From positions 20,651,001 to 20,715,000 of the forward strand of contig NC_092673.1 in NCBI RefSeq assembly GCF_964355755.1: a DNA stretch of 64,000 nt. The letters are read 5' to 3'. Under the pieces are notes generated by a model. The model did no database searches, had not been told where the DNA came from, and was given only the letters and a program-made list of their open reading frames with translations. This document shows positions 43,201 through 55,098 of this stretch, piece after piece. Source of the DNA: Antedon mediterranea (lineage: Eukaryota > Echinodermata > Crinoidea > Comatulida > Antedonidae). Made by a program: the position numbers and the translations under genes. How positions within the stretch are numbered: the stretch's first letter is position 1; each line of letters begins with the position of its first letter.

Positions 43201-46200
43201 ATAACTAATGGTATCCAAGGAGAAGTGTTGTGGATATTGAATAGAACCAATGTAATGGTCCACTGAACTTCAAAGGCTGTTTTCTAATTGTTGATAATCT
43301 ATTGAATTCGGAAGTGCTTTGTTGAAATCGGGTCATATCTTAATTGCCTTGAAAGAAATATAAAGCAAGTTACATATTTTTGGAAAGCTTAAAGAATGGA
43401 GATTAATATTATAATAAAAATTAAAAAAATTTAATTTCAACACAAGGCTCCTTTTGTGGTGACACGACCCATATTGTCATATTTTACATTAATAATTAAA
43501 ATTGTATTTAAAGCATCTTTGCCTAGTGTGTTTTTAACCTCTCGCTATGGCCTTGATCAGTACAGTCAACTCTTCCAATACCAGACTTTTCTTGCAGTCC
43601 AAAAAGTTCTAAATTCATGTTTACCATTAAAAATACATTTCAAATACCAGACGGTATTGGGAGAGTTTGACTGTATGAAAATTAGCAAACCTGTAATGAT
43701 GGCAGTTGGTAGAGATGGTGCAAGAATTGGTTGCGGTAAATTGGTAGGTGCTATCATGTTAGCTAATGTTGGTGGTGGTGGTACTGCCATTCCTACTGTT
43801 GACGGCCCAGACCCTGGTAACGACAGGCCTGTGACAGCATCTAATGCCTATAAATAAGTTTTTACTAATTAGTAAGAGATTTGCAGGTCTCAAATTAAAA
43901 AAATATATATTATATATACACTACACTTTCCATCTTTTTAATTTTTCTGGTTCTGGGCTCTTTTGACATGTTGTTGCACTTGTCAATTGTATGAACCACT
44001 GTACGACCCCCAGGAGGGGTGCGTCATTTAAAAATAATTATTGACGCAGAGATGCATACAAAAATGGTACGTCACATCAATGAGCAATGGTGTGTCACTT
44101 TACCAACCAATTGTTCTTCAAAATGGGTGCAACATAGTCACCTAAAGGTAAGTCACTTTTTTGACACGGGTGTGTGTCATGGTATTCATAAGGTATGATT
44201 GGACAAATGAGGTATCTCTCCCTGGGGTTATATAGTGCGACATATAATAATTAACAAGTGCATAAATCAATCTATGATCTATCTCTGGATTGGATAAATA
44301 AAGATGTGATGATTTTAGGCCAAAACTGAGGATTATATTTACATTGATTTCTTTTTCTATGATATTTTGTATATTTATTTCACTAAATCAAAATAAACAC
44401 CTAGAGTGCAAACTATATTTAAGTGTAATAATTATTAGTTTTTTACCACTGTATATAACACAACAAATTGGTCTTTTTGATATACTGTACTACAGATTGT
44501 ATAGATCCTAGCCTGTATAGTTTGCATACCTGAATCTTAGCGGTTGCAGCAGCCGCAGCTACAGCAGCTGCTGGTGGAAGACCACCAGGCCCTGAGGGAA
44601 CAGCTGCAGCTGGAGTTGGTGGTGTTATTGCCTGTAAGAAATGAAGCGAAAAATATAATATTTAGACATGGGACACTAGTATACTGTAATTCATTTGTAA
44701 TTCAGGCAGCACTAGCTTCTCAATCTTGTCCAAGTACTCGCTTACACTCAAGAAGGGCTAGTATTGCCCGAAAGCTCAGCAATTTTTTCTGGCTGTTTTA
44801 CTTTTTAGTTACTTTTTTGCTTATTTTATTTATATCTCCTTTGAGCTGTAGGTTTTTGGACAAATAACATTTTAAAAACATAAAATAAGAACAGAAATAA
44901 AAACAGCATGTGGCTGAATTAACTACTTACCCGTCCAACTCTTAAGTATTGACCACCAAGATCAAATAGATTCATAGAGTTAATAGCATCACCAGCAGAC
45001 TGCACTTTATCATACTCAATAAAACCATACCCTCTGTAAAAACAAAAGTATTATTTATCAAAGGAGTATGAACACACAGACAAAATGTCAGCTAAAAGAT
45101 TTTGAGGCACCACCACTAAAATTTCTCAATGCACTCGTGTGATCTACAAGAATATTAAAGTCGATTAAAATTAGTTTGTGTATATGACCAACCAACAAAC
45201 TTTATAGATAATATTCTTTCTAACACATGCTAACCAGCGTTCCACGACCTAAAACACAGTTTTCGGGAAGAAGTCACGGCTGTGCCATAGTTTTAGTGAC
45301 CCATGTAATGAAACAAATTGAAGCTAGTCTTCCATCTGCAGATTAAAAGAATCAGTTGAGAAAGGGTGGGTAATCTAACAAGAAAGAATTATTGAAACTT
45401 ACTTGTGTTTTCCAGGAGTAGCTGGGTCACAAGGCAAAGCACACGCCTTGATTTTACCAAATGCTTCAAACACACTACAAGAACAAGAAAATATAACAAT
45501 TAACTATTTATAGCAGTATTGCTTATTACAACTTTTTAGGGGAAAAATAAATTTTTATAATTTTATCTTAAAAAACTAATTTCTAACCTTTTTATATCTT
45601 CTGATGAAAGGTCTTGATGTATGGAAGCTATGAATATTCTTGGAAACTGTTTTGCTTCTTCATTTATTTGGTCTACTACTGGCTGGGCTTGTGGCATATT
45701 ACTTGGACGTCCAACCTATCAAGTAAACAATAATAAATTAACTGAACACTCTGGAAAAAATTGCCAGACAGAGAAATTTAATCTATCTTTTTCCCCATCA
45801 TAAACATACATTTAAATTACGATGGAGACACACAGCAAAGTTTGTTAGGTAGCAGAAGGTTCTAGGTCAAATTTGTTTCCAAATGCCTTACATGTCATCA
45901 TCTCCACCTAGAATCCACTGTAACTTTGCTCACAATGAATTGACATGACTAGGTTGACTGTCATCGCAAACCTAAATATATCTAGTAAGGGTTTGAGGCT
46001 CACTCACTCCATGGTTCTGGTGGTAGAAAGAGTCTTCTCGGATAAGGACTATAAACCGTAGGTCCAGTGTACACATTTAGCTTATGTGCACTTTAAAGAA
46101 ACTAGTACATCTTTCAAAACGAGTAGGGCTTTACTAGTACAAACACAGCCACTGTCACTCACAGTCACTTATCATAACTGAGCCGTCTGGGAGACCAGTC

Positions 46201-49200
46201 TTTTATTGCAGAGGTCACCCAGTATACATAAAATAAATAAATACTGTACCTTAATATTTCGACCTCCAATAACAACACCGTTCATTTGGTCGAGTGCTAG
46301 CTGAGCGGCTTCTGGCAATTCATACTCGACAAATGCGAAACCTTTGTGTTTCATCGTCACCGAATCCCAGGACATATTGATACTTTTGATTGGTCCAAAT
46401 GGATAAAACGCTTGGCGGATGGTGTCTTCACGGAGCTCAAAGCTAATAGATCCGACGTAAACACGACACATCAAGGCCAAAGCACGCTGTCGCTGGGCTG
46501 CCACTTGCAGGTTACACATTTGCTGTAAAAAATTATAAATATAATTATTTTGGTGGAAATAACATAAGTAATATGCAAAACACTGATTTACAATACATCA
46601 TTAAACAAAAACAAAGCAAGTTGCTATAAATTGTGTGTAATAAAATTGTGTAAAACTAACTTGTTGTTGATGGGCGATAGTCTGCTTGACAAGTACACTC
46701 TTAATACTCTGTTCCATGGCAAATTTCTTGGCTCTGGTCAAAGCGTCCTGCTGATCATTGGTCAGTTTAGGGAGGCCTTGCGATTCCTTCTTAGCTCCTG
46801 GGCCAGCAAGAACAGGTCCAGTTTGAGGAAGAATTGGCATCGGAGAAGGACTCCTTGCACGGACATCTAAACAAAGTCAAAACTTGTAAATTAATACCTT
46901 CATTGGTAGTTATATTAAAACGTTTAGCTGCTAACAATATTTGTTATACTGTATCTTAACCTTCAATCTAACTCTTATCAGACAATATTCGTCAGAAAGT
47001 TTTATTATGTAAAGGCTTTTTAAACAAATTAATTCATGCATAAAAAATGAAATATTTGTATGCTTCTGTAAGTAGTCGCAAACACCAACAACAAAATCTA
47101 AAAACTCCCATAACTTGTGCTTCACAACCGAAAGACAGTTTTTACAAATAGGTCTTTACCACAGACATCAATTTGGACCGTCGGGGCCTAACTATCAGCT
47201 GGCCACGGTCACGAGGAGCGCCTTGTTGATGGTTGCTCACTTTCCAGTAATTCGTTACTAGTTATACTGATCATGTCTCAGCCAGCAAACTGCAAAATTT
47301 TTAAACACACACAAAAAAAGAAAAACTTATGAAGAAACAAGCTATTCAGAAATGTAAAAATATATATCATGGAAACAACATAACTGGAATAAAAAAAATT
47401 TACAATTCCAAAATGGATTTTCTTTCACGAAGATGGAATAGTGTAATTTCTTTAGATTTAATAATAATCTTATTATTTGAACAGGCCACTATCAAAAACA
47501 ATTGAAAAAATATATATTGCAAAACCGGACTAGATAACCAATGGTCATAACAATAATGGAAAACTTAAAAAGGAACAAAAAAAAAAAAAAACATTTGTAT
47601 CATTGCCGAAAAATTTCATTTAAAAACAAAAAATGGGGAACAGTAACAATTATTGTTCTTTATCATTGAGGACCTAACAAATATTTCTTATCTTAAATCA
47701 GATGTTTCATGAGATTGTTTCAAAATTGTCGGCATATTAAACTAGTTTAATAATTTGCTCATCTTAAATCAACCAATTAGTATGGTAGGAATTGCAATAT
47801 CTATTACTTAAATATAGGTGGGATTTCACACTCAATTGTACATTAAAGTGTTGATGCGATTTAGGTGCTGCATTGTAAATACCCTCAAGTACGCCGTATT
47901 ATTCAAGTATTATTCGTATAGTAATGCATGTCTGATTGACGTATTCACACATGAATATACATTGCAAGTGTTTGGATTTAGCAAGACACACTTGATTTTA
48001 AACAATGTTGTAAGCATTTGTTACCGAGTCATATTTAGTTAACAGACTTGTGAAAATTGTCTAAATTTTCCATTTTATTAGGTTATGAAATAATTTGAAA
48101 ACGAGTTGAATCACAATGAAGCGTCAATAAAAGTTGAGTTGTAGAACCAGCATCAGAAATTAGCTCCAGTCACCTGTACTACGAAGGGAAGCTGCATATT
48201 GAAAAAAAAAGACACAAAAAAAGAAGGCATGTTATATTTCAATGAAGTTGAAGTCATAAGACCGATAGACACTTTGGAATTTCACAATGAACAACAATTT
48301 ATAATATTTAGATCCACGGGCCTTATGACTAATAACTAATTAGAAATGTTAAATTGAGCAGTTACTAAAAATAAGACTCAAACATACATGTAATGTGTTG
48401 TAATAATTTGTACAGTATGTTGTATGATAAATGACTAATTTCTAATGACATATAGAATCTAAGGTTCTGTCTACACAATCAAACTTTATGTGACAACAAA
48501 AATGTGATGTGCCCATACATGGACAGATGTGGTCCTTCGTCAGTATTCATCCAGATCCAGATCACTACCATATTTAAGCATATCACTACCATATTTAAGA
48601 ATATCACTACCATATTTTAGCACATCACTACTATATTGGGCATATCACACTTTTGTGTCAATCTAGTTTGATAGTGTAGACAGAGCTTGAATCAGTTCAT
48701 AATTTTGTTGAAAACTGCATATTAATCTACTGTAGACAATTGTTATCTTTAAACTATAAAAGGCTGGAAACTCAAATCTACTGTACACACATTTGGGTTA
48801 ACAACCCACCTAGCCTAGCAATTTGAATGGGCAAATTTAACTTCTTTCTTTCTTCTTTTTTTTATTATTAGGGATAAATGGTTCCCCCTGGGCCACATTA
48901 ACAAACACACTAGTTAAAACCTATAGTCGCTGAGTTGGCTTCATCATCTCGGTAGCCAAAGAGGTGTCAGTAGGCTCTTCAAGCTATTAACAGTACATGT
49001 ACTCTGAAAGAAACTCCAAAAACAGAGAAAAAAGAAAAAGAAAAATTATTATTGGAATAAGAATAAAAAAGTTCCTGTGGAAAAAAAATAGTGTTTTTTT
49101 TTCTCAGAAATTCACCTTAATAAACATTTTTTAGAATTAATGTTGTTTTCAATTCAAGTAAAAATAAATCCTTTTTAATCCTTGCAAATAGTACAATACT

Positions 49201-50329
49201 AAAAGTAGTTTAGCCTGCTTATTTGCATGCGCAAACAAAATGTATTTCTCCCTGTTTCTTTTACACCACCATTGGCTTTCCTTACAACTTTAGGTATTTT
49301 CATACAATTTGCAAGGATTTGAAAGTGTTTAAACTTAATAGAAAAAAAAAACATACCACTCACAGGCTCCATTTGCATCATCATACTAAAGTCTGGTTCA
49401 CCAGCAGGACCAACCATTGATGAAAGTTCTGGATTGCCATTTGAGATCAGTTCACTGGCAATGACTGGCATTAGTGGTGCTGTGCTTAAGGGTACACTTG
49501 GTGCAAGCATTGTCTGTTGCTCCATATCTGCAGCCATATCTGCAGCCATATCCACTGACGTCAGCATAGACTATTAAAGATATTATATAAATAAAATTAT
49601 ACAGTAATAATAATATGGAATGGGTACTGTATATATTTACCGTATATAAGAGCAGAATGTTGGTATGACAAATTATTTAAATTACCATGAATGATTATGA
49701 TACAATACAAAAGATGGCTTAAAATGATACTAAAACTATCACATAATACCAGGCACAAAAAGTTAGTATACTGTCAAAAGTTGCATTTCGGGCAATTGGG
49801 CCGAAACCTCCTGGATTTTATAGTGCATCAAAGGTGGTCCGAATCTTCCCTGATTTGATAGGAAGCCCTGGCCTACTGGCTAGGTCTAGCGATCTAGGCC
49901 TATCTTGGGTTGGCCTACACTATTTATAATGGTCAGTTATCTAAATCCATCAACATCTGTATATTTATTCAAGGAAATAACTATTTTCTATATGAAATAC
50001 TTTGTAGACTCTCCTAATATATTGTTAAGGTGGGTATTTATTTATTATCCATAAACTTAACATACTAAAAAAATAGTTTCATATGAATCGCAACAACGTC
50101 GTACCACTAAAGCAAGCCTATCTATGCCTATTAACTCACTCAACACACAGAGACCCGGGCCTAACTAGTTTAGCCTCTAGGCCTAGCTGGACAAGGCTCG
50201 TATTTTTAAAAATTCATTTTATCACAACTAAAAGGGTTTAATGCGTATGTTTTAATTCTTAAATTTACTTACAGGGTTAATTTCATCCATAATATTGTTC
50301 TCGAAACAATCAAGGGCATCAGCCATCAT
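40264..50329 (-). CDS. PUF60: Poly(U)-binding splicing factor PUF60 (half pint homologue)
   Basis: Twelve exons in transcription order: 50329-50273, 49570-49357, 46866-46661, 46522-46250, 45715-45588, 45474-45403, 45033-44931, 44631-44530, 43847-43691, 41698-41466, 41135-40946, 40370-40264. They sum to 1842 nt, 613 aa. The protein binds pyrimidine tracts at 3' splice sites with U2AF and U2 snRNP. Landmarks: [25 protein letters not shown]1 ([20 protein letters not shown], then KGFAFVEYE); RRM2 ([26 protein letters not shown]); an Ala/Pro-rich linker; [11 protein letters not shown] and [10 protein letters not shown]; then a C-terminal U2AF-homology motif domain with VVVLRNMVD and the RWF loop in NGRWFGGR. 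Two adjacent ATGs open the frame; the outer is used. The N terminus (exons 1-2) diverges from vertebrates. A possible extra 18-nt exon lies at 48174-48191. Confidence 0.95.
40488..40560 (-). mobile_element. SINE tail fragment
   Basis: TAATAATATCCTGGATTTAT followed by ATAGCGCCTAATG; reverse complement of the SINE tail at 9634-9782. In the last PUF60 intron. Confidence 0.45.
42074..43474. mobile_element. 1.4-kb DNA transposon derivative with 35-bp inverted ends
   Basis: ATATGGGTCGCGTCATCACG ... CCTTGTGT at 42074-42108 is the inverse of 43440-43474 with three mismatches. Inside, an ATG at 42730 opens a 35-codon frame ([20 protein letters not shown]...) ended by TAG at 42835. Shortly after comes an acidic stretch ([20 protein letters not shown]) at about 42900-42966. 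These look like coding remnants of an internally deleted transposon. Superfamily not assigned. Confidence 0.75.
42730..42837 (+). pseudogene. Transposon ORF remnant
   Basis: A 35-codon frame with acidic N-terminal composition inside the inverted-repeat element. It lacks any catalytic domain and probably marks the 5' end of the parent transposase gene. Confidence 0.4.
44703..44860. mobile_element. Dispersed repeat, second AGGGCTAGTATTGCCCGAAAG copy
   Basis: Shares AGAAGGGCTAGTATTGCCCG and TTTCTGGCTGTTTTAC with 20816-21020. The upstream core reads CTCAAGA instead of CTGACGA. In a PUF60 intron. Confidence 0.5.
46021..46145 (+). repeat. Dispersed repeat (CTATAAACCGTAGGTCCAGT family)
   Basis: GGACTATAAACCGTAGGTCC, AGTGTACACATTTAGC, then GTGCACTTTAAAGAAACTAG; third copy of the family at 27631 and 34411. 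Confidence 0.6.
47150..47295 (-). ncRNA. Possible structured RNA in PUF60 intron 2
   Basis: A GC-richer island in AT-rich intron sequence. On the minus strand GACCGTGGCC, AGCTGATAGTTA, GGCC and ACGGTC can form a stem-loop. No convincing snoRNA boxes were found, so this is only a pointer; it could equally be a transposon remnant. Confidence 0.15.
48174..48191 (-). CDS. PUF60: Candidate 18-nt PUF60 microexon
   Basis: On the minus strand a long T-rich tract leads to TATGCAG, then an 18-nt exon, then the donor GTGACT. Placed between exons 2 and 3 (both phase 1) it keeps frame and inserts six residues, giving [18 protein letters not shown]. It would be a cassette exon of the serine/arginine-bearing linker before the first RRM. 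Prediction from splice signals only; no transcript evidence. Confidence 0.5.
48463..48689. mobile_element. TA-flanked MITE, copy 6 (expanded interior)
   Basis: AGGTTCTGTCTACACAATCA to TTTGATAGTGTAGACAGAGC. The interior holds four ACCATATTTAAGCATATCAC-like units and an unrelated insert (CCTTCGTCAGTATTCATCC). In PUF60 intron 2. Confidence 0.85.
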
Positions 50330-50726
50330 TCCTCTTTTTGACTCGTATAATACTATGTAACACACACACACAAATTATTTACTCCACTACACCAAAACAA
50401 AGAGATAGTGTACACTCGACTCTATCTTTTTCGACGCCACCACGCACCAACAAACATATTTTAAGGGCTCTTTCAATAAATTAATTTATATAATGAAATT
50501 AATAAACAAAACAATTATTTTATAGTTTAGATAACTAAAATTTATTTTTTTCATAGGGCTTATAAAAATATTTAAATTGTAGCTGTCAAAACTGTATATT
50601 ATTCCTCACTTATATAATTATTTAATTTGTTGATTTATCCAAGAAATACACACATACTACACAGTGCGTGGGTCAAGTTTCCTCGATCGCACGTGTTTTG
50701 TATAAAATAAATAAATATTAAGAAAA
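50330..50726. promoter_or_regulatory. Head-to-head PUF60/NHP2 intergenic region, likely bidirectional promoter
   Basis: Only 397 bp separate the two start codons, which point away from each other. I see no TATA box at a convincing position for either gene, which is usual for housekeeping divergent promoters. The middle is AT-rich; a somewhat more GC-balanced stretch around 50405-50455 is the best place for shared start sites. Both products are RNA-binding nuclear proteins. Confidence 0.55.
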
Positions 50727-52280
50727 ATGGGTAAATCAGAAAAAGTAAATGAGAATGATGATACAATGGTAGAAGAGGATAAGGAAACAAAGAGCTACGA
50801 AGAACTCTCAGAGAACCTGTCACCAATTGCAAACCCATTAGCTTCAGAGAAACTAGCTAAAAAGCTATACAAAACTATAAAGAAAGGTAAGCTATGTAGG
50901 AGGGACTAGGGCTAGGCCTATAGGCCTAGGCTAGTATTTAGTAATATAGTATAGTTTAGGCCCCCGTAGACCTATCTATTTCCCCAGTAATAGCAGGACT
51001 CGGAGGGGTGGATAGATAGCCTAGACCGGCTTGGAATAGGGTCTCGACCAAATAATACTGTACTGTATAAATTAATCAAACTACAAAACTAATATATTTA
51101 TTTAATTAAATAAATAATATGAATAATTTGGAAGGAAACATCACTTTTTTTTATTATAGCTTCAAAGAAAAAAATGGTCAGACGAGGAGTAAAAGAAATT
51201 CAAAAATTTGTTAGAAAGGGTGAAACTGGGTAAGAAACACTGATAGTTTGTTTGTAAATATAAATGACTTGAAAACAATAATTAATAAGAAAAAGCCATG
51301 AAAAAAACCACTGACGTACATAAATAAAATATTGATTGTGTTTTCAGATTTGTCGTGTTCGCTGGTGACATCACTCCAATAGAAGTCATGTGTCATCTTC
51401 CATGTGTTTGTGAGGAAAACAAAATTCCATATGCTTATGTACCATCCAAGCGGGTAATTATATTGCTATATTATATTAATAATAAAAACTTTTTTTTTAT
51501 ATTCTAGTTTCATATGTAAGTCTATAGGTTTAACTAAAAAGTAAATTTTATAAATTGTAACAATAACCTTTAAAATCGTTAGTATACTATTGCACCTCAC
51601 TACTGGGTAAACAATTATGGTTAATAATACAGTATCCATCTTGTACTGTAGGTTAATCAGTATGCACTGTTCAATATAAATGTTGAAATCTGAAAGTGCC
51701 ATAATAATAAACACAAGTAATGTAACATTTAATATTTATGTTAAAAAAGTTAGGGTTAATACAGTATCCGTCCTCCGTACTGTATGTTAATTGGTATGCA
51801 CATTTCACTGAAAATGTTGAAATCTGAAAGTGCTCTAACTAATACAGCGTTCCGCAACCTTTTTTGACCGCAACCCCATAATCCTATTTTGGGAACTTTC
51901 GCGACCCAACATTGCGTATTTGATCTTACAGATTCTATAAAACTGAGAACATTTCACATATAGATCAGTGTATAGTTGATAACAAGTTTCAGTATCTGAA
52001 ACAATTTCGCGACCCATCAATTTGTTGTCGCGATCCATAGGTTGCGGAACGGCGCTCTAATAAATACAGTAGTGTAACTTTAGATAAATTAAATAACATT
52101 AATTAAATAATGTACATTATTAAATGATTTAAATCAAATTTTAATTAATTGCAGGACTTGGGATCAGCAACAGGAATCAAGAGACCAACTTGTTGTATCA
52201 TGGTGAAACCACATGAAGAATACCAAGAAGTGTATGACAAATGTTTTAGTAGTTTAAAATCAATGCCATTACCAATATAA
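50727..52280 (+). CDS. NHP2: H/ACA ribonucleoprotein subunit 2
   Basis: Four exons, 50727-50886, 51160-51229, 51348-51453, 52155-52280, encode 153 aa, the same length as human NHP2. The protein is a core H/ACA snoRNP component, needed for rRNA pseudouridylation and part of telomerase RNP, in nucleolus and Cajal bodies. An acidic, Lys-rich N terminus (about residues 1-25) precedes an L7Ae/L30e-type RNA-binding domain: [72 protein letters not shown]. The ATG is the first in frame and the N-terminal length matches the family. All introns are GT-AG. A poly(A) signal AATAAA stands at 52422-52427. It shares an upstream region with PUF60. Confidence 0.95.
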
Positions 52281-52421
52281 ATGTGTCATAACATTCACAC
52301 TGAATAAGGGGTAAAAATAAGTTTGTAAAAACACAAAATCACCAGGTACTAAAGACTCTATACTGTAGATTGTTTTGTTTTACTTGTATATAATATTTAC
52401 ACTAACCATCAGTTTAAATTG

Positions 52422-52427
52422 AATAAA
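52422..52427 (+). terminator. NHP2 poly(A) signal
   Basis: AATAAA 142 nt after the NHP2 stop codon, with a T/G-rich stretch (TTTGGTTTT) close downstream. The nearest good match after the gene. Confidence 0.7.
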
Positions 52428-52884
52428 GTTTGGTTTTAGCAGGAAAGAGAGTGAAAAATTTGTTGTGTCATAATTAAATAATGTTTATGAAACGAGGCGG
52501 AGGCGAGTTGAAAATAGAGCAGTCAATTTTTAATCAAATGAAATATTCTCTCCATTCAACGAATACAAAACAAGTTCATTATTTGTTTTACAACGTTGTT
52601 GTGCGGCGCTCACAATGTCAGTCAAAAGCGTCACGTAGCAAAAATGTTTAAAATTGAAAAAAAAAACATGCTTTAGATCATGTTATATTATCATGTATAT
52701 TATTAGATATCACGACTGTAGGCCATTAAAAAAAGCAGTGCACCTTTAGATGACGTGGCAGTTATAGACAGCACAGTAAGTTGAATTTCAAAAGCATCAC
52801 ATGACAAAAATTATCAACATGCATAATAGAGCATGTTAAAATTATCACCACTAGATACCACTTTTCAGTTCAGTAGCTCTAATT

Positions 52885-54448
52885 CAGCCGCGTAACAAGG
52901 GGGTCTTGTCAGGGGGGGGGGGGCAAAGAGGGGAAAATCCTTCCAGACACCAAGTACTTGAGCCACAGCCCCCCCATGGTGGGGGCTGTGGCGAAGCGAA
53001 TTTTGGTAAATGACACCCCTAGATCGTCGGAAATGGTACTCTCGCACATAAAATTCATGATAAATGGCGCCTAACTAGTAGTAGTTGGCCTGGAAATAAC
53101 ACTCCCATTTATTGCACAGCAATCAGCAAAATGATCGTACATTTTCCACCGTTAAAAACTCAGGTGACATAACATTTGAACATGTGAAAACCCAATCTAA
53201 CATTGGATCCGCACCTGGCAAAGGTAGTAATTTTTCCGGTTAGAAGACTGAAACAGGGCCGTAACCAGGTTTGACGGCGGGGTGGATCGTTAAATTGTTT
53301 AGTGGAACCATACCCTCGAATTATTTTTTCTCTATTAGGCCTAGGCCTATGTATGGCCGCAAATCGCATTTCCGGCTAAACTCTTTTGTTTATGAACTAT
53401 ATAATTTGGTGAAATTTCCAGCCCACGAATTTCAATTGCCGACCTTATTGCCGACCTTAAATTGTCAGAGGAATGCATTCTCTTGCCGACCGAAACTAGG
53501 CTAGATCCCTCCTCCCTTTAAGCCTCCTAACAACAACATGGTACATTAAGGGATCGTATCATTGAGACTTTAACAGGCATATTCACCATCATGTGGTGTT
53601 TAGGTAACAAACCATGGAATTAAGGTGATCCCTGAATTCACTCAACCATTGCATCTTGCACTTGCGTGAGCTGCATGCTTTCTCTCTATACTATCAAGCA
53701 GCTGGCTGGGCACGTCACACGCACGCAGAGACCTGTGTAGGGGAATACCCTTTTATGTCAAGCAAACAACTGTGCTCTGTGCCACGATGTTCAGCAGTTA
53801 TCAAATAGAATTTATCTTGTAAATTTAGTGTTAGGTTTTTATATTTTAGTTAAAATATACTTTATATTCTTATGTCGATTTATATTAATTAAATTTATTA
53901 AGGCTTGACTAGACCTGTAGTAAACAATCGTAGTGTTGTGTTAGTATGCCTGTGAAAGATTGAGTATTGGAGTGACAGCCAACCACGAAAGTACGTTCAT
54001 TTTGCTGATCGCTAGCGCGTTACATACGATTAGTAGGAGTGTATTTTTTTAAGGTGGCCTCACACGCACAGCACAGCGTCACAATTGTGTATGAGATGCC
54101 CGCGATGGCGGCTTAGATAAAAGACGCCAAAAACCACAGTCAACTGACCGCATGTTAATGTACTGATAAGCAGTGCGTCTTCCCACGAGTTGTCAGTCAG
54201 GATTTTGTGTATTTCATATCATCTTACTTGAATATCATACTGTACTGTGACTCATTTTTGAAGCCATATCATATATCGTATATTTTATTCTTATCTTATA
54301 TTTTCTTTCTTCTATCCCTTCTTTGTATTTTATTTTATTTTTTTTACTTGTTACCCAGCCCGATCGAACGCTTCTCAACCCGGTAAAATCCGCCAGGGGG
54401 GTATTCCGCCCCCCTGCCCCCCCCCCCCCCCCCGCCTCTTACGCCACT
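52885..54448. mobile_element. Non-autonomous hAT-type element, about 1.56 kb
   Basis: Left end CAGCCGCGTAACAAGGGGG, right end (reverse) CAGTGGCGTAAGAGGCGGGG, both close to the animal hAT terminus CAGTGGCGTAA. The repeat GCTCTAATT flanks both sides (52876-52884 and 54449-54457), containing an 8-bp target duplication. Runs of G/C adjoin both ends. CAGGGCCGTAACCAGG near 53256 may mark a nested relative. No transposase ORF. Confidence 0.8.
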
Positions 54449-54459
54449 GCTCTAATTTC

Positions 54460-55098
54460 AAATGACATGTGATGCTTAATTAACCAATCGAACTGCAAGA
54501 ATACAATCGGGTGGGTTATAATTAGGGTTTTTTCATACCATACATTATACGATGGGATAGGATGTTAAAGAAAGAAAAGCCAAGTCTGTTAAAAAATAAA
54601 GATTTATCGCTACAATACAGTAATTTCTACTAGTTATTTACTTTTGTGTGATTCTAATTCAATTTGTCCCAAAGATTTTATATAGCAGCGTGTTAAGCGT
54701 ATAACGCGAACGCATTCTATATGATCCTCGTATACAAAAAATGCTAGATATAGCAAGAAATTATTAATTCCATTGCGATTAACAATATAATTAATTTTAT
54801 AGAAACTTCACTGTGCATACAAGAATATGTGTTGTAATTTATGTGGTCTTAATGTATTATATTAGATTATTATTTCTTATATTAAATAATGTTTTTGAAC
54901 ACATTTACGGCCGCCATCTTCGTTTATCTCACTGATTTGTCCACATTAGTGCTAAGGTACAATTTTAAACTGTATTTAACCATTAAAATAAAACAGCAGG
55001 TCTTAGTTTTAAAAGGGGTTATTAGCTATAGAAAGTAGACCCATTTTGTAATAGGCCATTTTAGGAGAGTTCATGAGGATCAAACATGTAATAGGTTG
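54460..55098. other. Intergenic, nothing recognised
   Basis: AT-rich sequence between the hAT-type element and the 25-bp satellite. I see no ORF, RNA gene or repeat with defined ends. Confidence 0.5.

Noticed and set aside
43456-43690. + strand ORF overlapping PUF60 exon 9
   Set aside because: Shadow of the minus-strand exon 43847-43691 joined to transposon end sequence.
47150-47295. snoRNA inside a PUF60 intron
   Set aside because: A stem-loop can be drawn but H, ACA, C and D boxes are not at required positions; kept only as a low-confidence structured-RNA pointer.
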